A stretch of 64,000 bases of DNA from Tetrapisispora phaffii CBS 4417 (lineage: Eukaryota; Ascomycota; Saccharomycetes; Saccharomycetales; Saccharomycetaceae), in assembly GCF_000236905.1 (NCBI RefSeq), contig NC_016530.1:472386-536385 (forward strand), given 5' to 3'. A model generated the notes under the pieces. The model was not told the origin of the DNA, ran no database searches, and was given only the letters and a program-made list of their open reading frames with translations. Shown piece by piece: positions 55,935 to 64,000 of the stretch. Position 1 is the stretch's first letter. Every line of letters starts with the position of its first letter. The translations under genes were made by a program, and so were the position numbers.

Positions 55935-56703
55935 TTAAACCTCCTTTTTATATCTTAGAACTGTTTTCGAATAACACAATACCTTGCCAAATAAGCATCC
56001 TAAAAACCCGAAAGTAAATAAAAGAGGATATTTAATTTTGGAAATAAATCTTCTTTACTTCCTTCAGATTAGGATTGGTAAGTAATTATGAATCGGACAA
56101 TCAGACAAACCAGCTAGCAGACTGATAAAGTGCTTTAGAGGATAATATAATGAGAAAATAAAGGCTGTTTTATGAGAAGAATGTGTTTTCTTAAAAGCAT
56201 CATTCAAGTGCTCAATCTTACTGTTATGCCTATGCATTCTATTGGTAAATTTCTGAATCCACACTGAACAATGCTCTTCAGAACATTTATGCATCTCAAC
56301 AGAAAAATAATTTATCGATACGACATGGTTAGACTCTATAGTTTCATTTATTATCATGAGATTATCCTGTAGTTGAATATATTTGACTATATTCTTTGGC
56401 TTCAAAAACCCCGTCTTGTGCAATGAAACATCCAATATAATTACCTCGCTTCTCAAAGACTCTATGACCAATTCTATTTCACTAATAAGGTTAAAATACA
56501 AAATACTGAACTGAGCAAAACGCTTAGCAGTAGATATCAACACCTTTTCACATAAAATATCATTGTTATAGTGCAGCACATCCCTTAGATTAGGTGAATA
56601 CACGGCTATTCCTTTTGGATATTTCCATATTTCTAGAGTGAGGATTTTTGTTGGGTGCCGGGAAGGATTAAAATGGTATTGGACCAGCGTTCTAAATCAG
56701 TGA
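55935..56703 (-). pseudogene. Decayed paralogue of the gene at 52202-53439
   Basis: An open stretch without an ATG runs from about 56703 to 56064. It contains LEIWKYPKGIAVYSPNLRD and HYNND, matching KIWESNGKAVAFAPHLSRK and KYGND of the 52202 gene at the same spacing, followed by similar long helices (WIQKFTNRMHRHNSKIEHL). After two stops the same frame goes on with a hydrophobic segment (PLLFTFGFLGCLFGKVL) and a basic tail to 55935. It lacks the N-terminal region. The scan start at 56603 is a GTG, not a yeast start codon. Confidence 0.6.
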
Positions 56704-58835
56704 AATGGAACTTGAAAGTTTGATATTCTGCTTTCCCTTAATGTTTATTTTCATTGTACTTTCCTCTTCTGCCGTTAAATCTCTATCAGTGTTGCCACTA
56801 GACAATGAGCCCATGACAGTGTTATGTTTAGTATTTTTCTAAAATTTTGATTACGGTATTACACAGGCTTTTTTATTTATCTTATGTTTACTTCTGATAT
56901 CACCTAAACCAGGTGTGGAAATATTACAATAGCAACAATAGATAGTATCTCTTATAGTTTACCAGTATTTTTTTCTTCAAAGGGGTTATACAAGAAACCT
57001 AGCTCGGTTATAGCTCTTTTGGGTAGTTACTTTATATGGTCCAATGATTTCTTACCTTGAATAATACAGGTATTACTGAATGAAGAAATTCTCGCATCCA
57101 AACTTGGGATAACTTCAAAGTTTCTTGCCGTCTAATATCTTTTCTAAAACGATTGAAGCTTTATTAATCCTTTTTATTTTAGTTGATGCCATTTGAATGT
57201 ATGTGGTTTATAAAATTTTAGCCGCCTAAGTATTTTTGTGTTGCATTAAATACAAAACAATGGATTATCATTAATTCTTTTCGATGGTGAAGATAATGTT
57301 GTTGGAAATGACACTGGACGTATAAGTGACTATACGATACCAGATATTACCTCTTTACGAGACTATTGTTGCTAACCTGAAACAATAGTGCCTACGAGAA
57401 TGCACTTGCAGAATTTCTAATGCATAAATAGTACTGTAGAACCATCAGTCTGCCATACGTGTTCAATTCGACACTGTCGGCTCGTTGGACAGAACGGTAG
57501 ATTGAAATATTATGTATATATTAAATCCTGGTAATCAATAGTGAATAATTCATTGATCCAGGTCCAAGAGACTAGAGAGATTAATCTGATTATATAGTAT
57601 GTAATTTAACAACCATTAATATATTAAAGCAATGAATTCAACTATTGGGCAAATGTAAATATATTACTGTTTTGGAAATAATCAATCAAAGACTCTATTT
57701 TGTTATTTGTGCTTTTACTATCGACTTTCTTTGTACTTCTAAATATGCTTCCAATTTTTTTAGGAACATATCTTTGAGTCGATTATATCCTTAACTGATT
57801 TTTTATAGTCTTCTTTCAATATCTGTAGCAGTTGCTGCTCTGATATATATTTGTCCATTGAATGCGTATTGATCATATGGGATAAGAGGTTTCTTATATT
57901 AATATAAGAGTTTAATATATTGTCCTATATGGCAGATCTTAAATACTAAAAAATTAAGTGTGGATTTCCCCGGCTGCGAATAATTTGATCACGCAACAAT
58001 ACATTAATAAATCAACAAACAACTACGTTCCACTTAATAAAATATACACATTAAAAACACAAAGAGTTTATTGTTATCTATCTTACCGAAATGTACAATC
58101 AAGACTACTTCCAAAAATTGCAGAAATACAGCTGATTTAGTTATGTCAATGTGATAGGAATTACACTGTTGAGATAGTAATTGGGCATACTGGGAAGACA
58201 TACTACTATTGGTGTTGTTGTAATAGTAATTTGTACAATTAGTCGAGTTGTAATTGCTTATCTTTTTCCGATATATAATTTATATAAAATTACATTTAGA
58301 CTAAAACATAAATATAGAGAATATAAAATCATGTCCTATTTGTATGATTTCATTACTTCTATTTGTATGAGTACAATACCTGTCTTCAACTAGCTAAGCA
58401 TGAAGAACATATTTATCTCGGACGATATCCGCTTATGACTCATACTTCATGTTGAAATCTAAATTCAAGTATTACTCATATTTCAACAGAACACGACAAG
58501 GACGCTAACACATGTCTACTCTGTTTTCTGCTATCTATATAATACCTAATGGATTACTTAACGGTACTACTAAAGGTGTACTCACCATTTATACATTTAT
58601 ATCATGTTGGTAACTAGTTGCTTAAACATTACTAATTCACCCAATAGTCTTCCCAATCTCATATAGCATAGGTTACACCATTTATTTCATGGAAATTTTC
58701 TCTGAATACGACTTGGCTGTTATTAAATCTAACATCAACGGTTATAATTTATAATGTATCAAAAAAGACTTTGCAAAAATTAGCAAACTTAGTATTGCTT
58801 TCTCATATTAAAATTAATGATATAATTTTCGCTAT
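56704..58835. other. 2.1-kb region with R2 copy 5, no gene
   Basis: AT-rich, short frames only. R2 copy 5 lies at 58169-58520. Frames at 57958-58140 and 58181-58393 have no ATG support or lie in the repeat. Confidence 0.5.
58169..58520 (+). repeat. R2 dispersed repeat, copy 5 (diverged)
   Basis: The core at 58169-58265 is close to the other copies (TTGAGATAGTAATTGGGCAT, GGGAAGACATACTACTATT, AATTAGTCGAGTTGTAAT). It then diverges, but shows the later landmarks again near 58430-58490 (GACTCATACTTCA, TTCAAGTATTACTCAT, TTTCAACA). Confidence 0.7.
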
Positions 58836-59740
58836 TCACCAACTTCCACAAACTATATTCCACCCATACAATGCATTTGCATATTTTTCCTCCCATCTCA
58901 TTACACGGACATCTATTCTCCCAACAGAATCATGAACAAATGATGTACAAAAGCCAGCTATATCTAATTTTCTGATGGATTCAACGGAATAGTTTATAAC
59001 CGTTGTAACAACATCATCACAGGATAATTGTTTATAGGTATCATTAAGTTCATAATGAGTATAGCCAACCCAATACGCAAGTTTATCACTCCCATCATCA
59101 ATGTTTAGCCATACAAATCCACCGTTGCAAATCTTCTTTTTAACCTCATACTTCCTTCTTATCTCCAAAATAGTATTAAAAAAAGGTATTTCAGTTAATA
59201 CTTCAAAAATCCTTATAGCTGTTGCCCGTGCGTATTGTTTCCACCTAGCTAATAGTCGTTTATCTAAGAATGTTGTTAATTCAAGAAAAGTATTTGTAAA
59301 ATTATGCCAATATTTGTTAGCGCAATCTTCACGTTTCGAAAGTCTGTTAGCTTTACTACCTATGGTGCGGCCTACAAGTGCGATCATTTCATCCACAGTA
59401 TAATTAGTATTTGACCCATCCCTTCTCTGTAAAGTATTTTTTGACAATCTAGTATTTAACATATTTACGAATTGTGAGACACCCTCATAATCAACTTCAA
59501 TATCAGTGTATCCCATGCTATCCATATATGTTAAATTATCCCCAGGCATTACAGCCAAGACATGTTTAGGAACACCATGTGTTAAATAACCTCTCGTTAT
59601 ATTGGGAGCCAACACCTCTAGTTCTACGCCAGTTGTGTTACCAAATGAAAGCGGTGGCACAATTATTGGTCCATATTTCCGATACAGTTACCAATTTTAA
59701 TAAATAGTATACTTGCTAATAATATAAGTTGATAAAACAT
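58836..59740 (-). pseudogene. Secreted Kex2-type protein gene with four-Cys C-terminal domain, frameshifted near its start
   Basis: The main frame (58836 to about 59690) holds 274 codons from a GTG at 59660 and is open a little further. It has no ATG for a signal peptide. A separate frame beginning at the ATG at 59740 encodes a typical signal peptide (MFYQLILLASILFIKIG) and stops after 25 codons, overlapping the main frame, so one shift near 59665-59700 separates them. The main frame has dibasic sites QRRD and SKRED, NxS/T sites, a helical middle with a further DKR, and a C-terminal domain with four Cys (178, 214, 238, 271) shared with 44410-45291. No R1 element lies upstream. A killer-toxin-like secreted protein is possible; function not shown. 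Confidence 0.6.
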
Positions 59741-62537
59741 GTTTAAAAGTTGTAATTATTAACTGTCTAGAGAGTGTTTTTCAGACAATAAGCAAACTTG
59801 ATTTTTTTTGTTTCAATTCTGAGAATACCACTCTGATTTGATGTAAATGGAGTTTTACATATGAAATTAATAATAGAGTAAAAAATATATTAGACAGGAA
59901 TATTTACGTATAATTTATGATCTTTTATAGTTCAAATATAAATGTTTAGAGTTTATTAGTTGCTAAAACAGAAATACTGGAAACCTAATTCAATGAGTTC
60001 CGATTCAATTAGGGCATTGAGTTGTCATTAAAATGAAGGTAAATACTTCACTGGTTAAAATAAATTCCAAAATGCGACGCCTTCTGTAAAATACACATTT
60101 TTATTTAAGAAACATCCGTTGCAAACACTTTCCGCGCAGTGCAGTCACAACATAAAAATTTTCAGTTCCCAAACGAGCGTCTGAAAGTCTCAGAAATCCG
60201 CGTACAATAAATTCTTTATAATACCGACAAGCATCACTATTTCTTGGGGTTCTCTCAGCCATTCGTTACTATGTTAGGCTAAACAGAATTTTCATTCGTA
60301 CGTGAACATTGTGTGAATTACAAAATTTAGACGCTGTTGTTCCCGAATGTCGTTGCGTTTGTAACAACATGCGCAGAACGACGACCTGATAGAGATATTC
60401 CGCGGATTTCTGTTTCATTCTTCAGTCAGTTCTCAATTAAGCAATTTCGCACTGTCAAGAGGACATATACGTTGTTTCTGAATATGAAAGGAACGGGTTA
60501 TATTGTCTAACTCAAAATTCAAAAGTATCACTATTCAGAGTTTCGTATCCAAGATATTTGTTCAGTTATAAAGCAGTTGAGCTTTTGTATGAGAACTGAA
60601 GAAATTTCATTCTCAATCTTGTTGATTAATGTATGCGTGGTTTCGGTTACCAAAAATTAATCCATTAAACATTTCTAAGCTTTACACCTAAATTTTTATG
60701 AAGTTTCTTTTTCACTAAAATTTCTATTACCTCTAGTATGTTTTACTTCTTTTTATAGTCCCAAATTGTTTAAAGTATATTTAATTATGTATCAGAGTGA
60801 AATCGCTATCTTGATTAAACAAAACTTCACAATTCTCTCTAATATTACTATGGCGATAAATTACTGAGAGATCTTCGAGAAATATCAATTCGTATCGGTC
60901 TTATAGAGGAATTATTGCACTGCGCGGAAAGTGTTTGCAACGGATGTTTCTTAAATAAAGACGTAGCATCTACAGCTCGTGACTTAGGTTGGAATTTATT
61001 GCGATCAGTGAAGTACTACTAATCTCTACTACAACGACAGTTTAGAACCCTAACTCAAGAAATTAATATGCACTTAGAGGGATATGGCTTCTATATAAAC
61101 CCTTGTAATTAGGAGTTTCATTGATGTAATATTTCGGTAACTTCTTGTAAAGCTTGAAGCTTGTAAGTGAATGAGCATTTCTAAAGCTACTAGGACTTCA
61201 AATATATACGTCCACAGAACGTATATGTAATTCCGATCTACTGTTTACTAACGGAAAAGGAATATAACATTAAAATTTAAAACATCGTCTTATTGAATGT
61301 TAACTTTATATGTGATATCGGTACTGAAATGCTTGTTTTAAATAATATCTTAATAAAAATAAAATGTAGCTGCAAGAAACTAAGCAACTCTTAGAGTATA
61401 CGCACATCAACCTTGCGGCTAAGATTACTTTCTAAAAGAGTAAGTGCATAGTTGGTTGCATCAATTGACCAAGAAATTAATTATACCTTTGTTAGACTTC
61501 CCAGTTAGTAATGCTACAGTTATTAAGTACTTTGTTCAATGGGCATTATTAATTGTAATTGGGAAAAAAATACCTCACACATTTTACTCTGAAGATTTCA
61601 CGGCAACATATCTTATTGGTAAACAAAGCGCATGTGCTACTAGGTGATTAGGAGTAACGCGAATGCAATACTATGCAGTTGTTTATGTGGCAACCAGTTG
61701 AAAAGAAAGTCCCGCAGCAGATATATATTTGGTACTATGAAGTTATAATTGTTGTACTGAGAGGTTTGAGAGTTGCTCTGCGATCTTTTAAATATGATAA
61801 TTTTTTCGAAGTTTTATATCCGCTGCAACGGATTAATTCTCTGATATATTACGAATGAAAAGCATTTATATGCATTATTAAACGATTTTTCAACATTGCT
61901 GGAGCCGTTTATTGTGAAGAAACTTATGATAAAATCTCTTATTACTAGAACTACAATTTGTTGAGATAACAACCATAAATATTATTCTGTTGCAAATTGT
62001 TGCAACCAATAGCATGCTACGGATAATTGTCTTTTCATGCCAATATTTCTTGCAGCAAAAAAATGTAAATAAATGCTTAGAAAGTGCAGTAGGACAGTTG
62101 TCACATTATATTACCGTAAAGACATTACTACAGTAAAACTTTCTTCACAAATAAATTACCACCCACCTTAAAGAATATAAATATTTTAGTGCCGTTGTTC
62201 TTAGTTACAGAGAAATATGCATATTTCATTCAGGAATAAGGAACACGGTTCTAAGTTTCTCAGAGTAATAAAGTGAAGTATTTATTGATAATTACAGTGG
62301 CTAATATGAATTAGATAAGGTAATAAATGGTTTTAATAAGTTTAATCAGTTAATATGACTAACGCTCAATCAATGGCTACTCAATTGATAATTAATTTTA
62401 TAAAACTAAAATATATAAATTAAACTATTATCCATTGAAGTTTTTACAATATATTGATACTACATTATAAATATTTAATATATAATGTTAATTTATAATA
62501 AGGCCCCAAGCAACACATTGGGGTCTGCAAAGAATAA
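59741..62537. other. 2.8-kb region with an inverted-repeat element, no gene
   Basis: Contains the 44-bp inverted repeats at 60100-60143 and 60916-60959. Frames at 61444-61647 (GTG start) and 61673-61858 are adjacent and in different phases. They could be a relic of one gene, but nothing recognisable is in them. Confidence 0.5.
60100..60959. mobile_element. 860-bp segment bounded by perfect 44-bp inverted repeats (possible non-autonomous DNA element)
   Basis: The left arm, 60100-60143, starts TTTATTTAAGAAACATCCG and ends CGCGCAGTGCA. The right arm, 60916-60959, is its exact reverse complement. The interior has no long open frame. It carries a second, internal inverted pair CAGAAATCCGCG (60191-60202 and 60401-60412 in reverse). 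No clear target-site duplication was found outside the arms. A MITE-like or deleted DNA transposon is the best reading; a local inverted duplication is the alternative. Confidence 0.5.
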
Positions 62538-63197
62538 ATGTTATTTAATAATACAACTTACATCATTAAATTTACTCTTTTATTAGTAATTTTATCACAA
62601 ATTACAAAAATACAAGCAATGGAGGTTGCTCTAGCATCACCTTACTTAGCACTCAAAGTGAACTTAACTTCAAATAATGAATATTGCTGGATTTTGGAGC
62701 ATTCTGCGTATATGGCACCTAACGAAACCCATGGAATGAGCATTTGGGTAACAACTTTGGGGGATACAGAGTTCGAAGCATTCCGTTTTTGGAAGGAAAT
62801 TAACGGTTCTTTAGTAGAGTCTGGAGAAACAGAACTCATCAATAATGATATAACGGCTAATCCAAAATTATACGGATATAATTCTACGTACGATTATTGT
62901 GTAGAAGTTGAGAAATATCAATTCGATTTACCAGTAAGACAATATTTGACAAAGGTATCGTATCCACCTATTTCTAACAATACAAAAGTATTCAGAAATA
63001 AACGCAGCGTAGATAATGATTGCTGGAATGAGCCTTGCTATGACGTAAGAGATTGCCTTGTTATTGATAGGGCTTGTGCACATTGTGAGAAATATCCTGG
63101 GATGAGACAACAAGATTGTGAATATCAATATACTGAAAATATTGCTGGATTTCGTTGGGTATGTTGGATGGATTATTTAAGACACTGCCATAAATAA
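62538..63197 (+). CDS. Secreted pro-protein with Kex2 site and eight-Cys C-terminal peptide
   Basis: An intact 219-residue frame, the last gene before the telomere. Hydrophobic signal segment at about 9-27 (IIKFTLLLVILSQITKIQA). A pro-region follows with N-glycosylation sites (NLT42, NET62, NGS90, NST115, NNT148) and two Cys. RNKR at residues 153-156 is a typical Kex2 site. The remaining 63 residues contain eight Cys (162, 167, 173, 180, 183, 194, 209, 217), enough for four disulfides. The design is that of a secreted, proteolytically matured, disulfide-stabilised peptide. No family is recognised. A killer or other antagonistic role is an inference from layout and place only. Confidence 0.7.
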   Translation: MLFNNTTYIIKFTLLLVILSQITKIQAMEVALASPYLALKVNLTSNNEYCWILEHSAYMAPNETHGMSIWVTTLGDTEFEAFRFWKEINGSLVESGETELINNDITANPKLYGYNSTYDYCVEVEKYQFDLPVRQYLTKVSYPPISNNTKVFRNKRSVDNDCWNEPCYDVRDCLVIDRACAHCEKYPGMRQQDCEYQYTENIAGFRWVCWMDYLRHCHK

Positions 63198-63745
63198 TGG
63201 TTTCTTTGTTGACATAAATATTTCATTCTGTCAAATATATTATGACCATAATATATAATGTGTATAGTAGTTTGTTGACATAAAGATTCCATTCTGTCAA
63301 TATATTATTACCAATATATACAGTGCAAATACTAGTTCACGTCTACTATATTTCATGTAGACTTGTATATACACTTTGTTACTCTAAATATGTGCTTTAT
63401 ATAAATCCCTAAAACTTTCACCAGTTTAACGTTTTACGATGTTTCAATACATTTCACATTAAAACATTCTTGTTCTATTTTAGTTAATTTATCTCTTAGA
63501 AGGATATCTTAGAACACGATCTAGACGTTAACATGTCAATGCTAATGATCAATATTGCTAGAATATAGAATGAATATATACCTATATATGGTGTATTAGC
63601 GGTGAGGTTCAGAAAGATGGTAGCGGCGTGATGGATGATATGATAAGTGATGACTGCTAGATGAGTGTAGGATGTAAGTGATAAATAATATAGCATGTGA
63701 TTAGTATTGAAGTATATGATGAATGATGAGTGGTGGGTGGTGGGT
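63198..63745. other. Subtelomeric spacer with a duplicated segment
   Basis: No gene. An imperfect direct repeat, TTGTTGACATAAA followed by CATTCTGTCAA and ATATATTA, occurs at about 63206-63243 and again at 63272-63308. The remainder is AT-rich. Confidence 0.55.
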
Positions 63746-63787
63746 GATGAGTGATGAGTGATGAGTGATGAGTGATGAGTGATGAGT
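63746..63787. repeat. Tandem array of GATGAGT, 6 copies
   Basis: Six exact heptamers, preceded by related GGTGGGT variants from about 63731. It forms the transition into the telomere. Confidence 0.95.
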
Positions 63788-63816
63788 AAAGTGAGTGTAA
63801 TGAATGTTAAGGTAGT

Positions 63817-64000
63817 GGGGGGTATGGGTGTTAGGATATGGGGGGTATGGGTGTTAGGATATGGGGGGTATGGGTGTTAGGATATGGGGGGTATGGGTGT
63901 TAGGATAGTGGGGGGTATGGGTGTTAGGATAGTGGGGGGTATGGGTGTTAGGATAGTAGTGGGGGTATGGGTGTTAGGATAGTAGTGGGGGTATGGGTGT
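63817..64000 (+). repeat. Telomeric repeat array, right chromosome end
   Basis: About 7.6 units of 23-27 bp, each a G-run followed by TATGGGTGTTAGGATA and a variable end. Units 1-3 end in T (23 bp), units 4-5 in GT (24 bp), unit 6 in GTAGT (27 bp), and unit 7 is like unit 6 but with one G fewer (26 bp); the last is cut by the window. Each unit contains GGTGTTAGGAT, fitting the Rap1-type telomere consensus GGTGTNNGGNT. The G-rich strand runs 5' to 3' toward the right edge, as for a right telomere. Confidence 0.93.

Noticed and set aside
58181..58393. 70-codon hydrophobic frame over R2 copy 5
   Set aside because: Begins at TTG with an in-frame TAA directly upstream and lies in a repeat. Treated under R2 instead.
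61444..61858. Two short adjacent frames as a gene relic
   Set aside because: The first has only a GTG start, the second is 61 residues, and no similarity could be recognised. Left as unassigned.

Overview
This is a nuclear chromosome end from a budding yeast of the Saccharomycetaceae. The reasons are compact, intron-free genes with AT-rich spacers, recognisable RIX7, GRC3, WSC4, UBI4, ECM29, ATG10, GUT1, RPL8, SBP1 and CBP2 homologues, and a G-rich telomeric array running off the right edge (from 63817). No database search was possible. A post-genome-duplication species outside Saccharomyces, perhaps in the Vanderwaltozyma/Tetrapisispora area, is an inference only.

Left part (1-36 kb): a conserved chromosome arm. 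The genes fit, in order and orientation, an interleaving of two S. cerevisiae sister regions: chromosome VIII left (YHL026C, WSC4, ECM29, GUT1, RPL8A, SBP1, VMR1, CBP2, ARN1) and chromosome XII left (RIX7, GRC3, UBI4, ATG10, RPL8B, RNP1, YBT1). Genes that an unduplicated ancestor should carry here (PRP19, VPS13, SDH2, GOS1, FPS1, RIM101) are missing. That fits one of two duplicated tracks with a gene-loss pattern different from S. cerevisiae. The arm ends in an ARN-type siderophore transporter, followed by a small GPI-type cell-wall protein gene. Each has one Aft-type box (TGCACCCA) upstream.

Right part (36-64 kb): a gene-poor subtelomere. It holds at least five genes or gene remnants for small secreted proteins, with signal peptides, Kex2-type Lys-Arg sites in four, and Cys-rich or N-glycosylated segments (40890-41818, 43046-44108, 44410-45291, 58836-59740, 62538-63197). 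The layout recalls yeast killer preprotoxins, but a toxin function is inferred and not shown. Two dispersed repeat families accompany them. R1 is a promoter-like element of roughly 190-400 bp in four copies; two sit directly upstream of two of these genes and two look orphaned. R2 is an element of about 100-450 bp in five copies that flanks the genes or carries gene fragments. Several of these loci are broken by frameshifts or stops. Other contents are a membrane-anchored coiled-coil type gene (52202-53439) with a decayed paralogue (55935-56703), an unrecognised 302-aa gene (53469-54377), an 860-bp segment bounded by perfect 44-bp inverted repeats (60100-60959), a 20-N assembly gap, a GATGAGT array and the telomere.

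The alternative start codons that a simple ORF scan allows (TTG, GTG) were replaced by the first sensible ATG wherever yeast rules require it.
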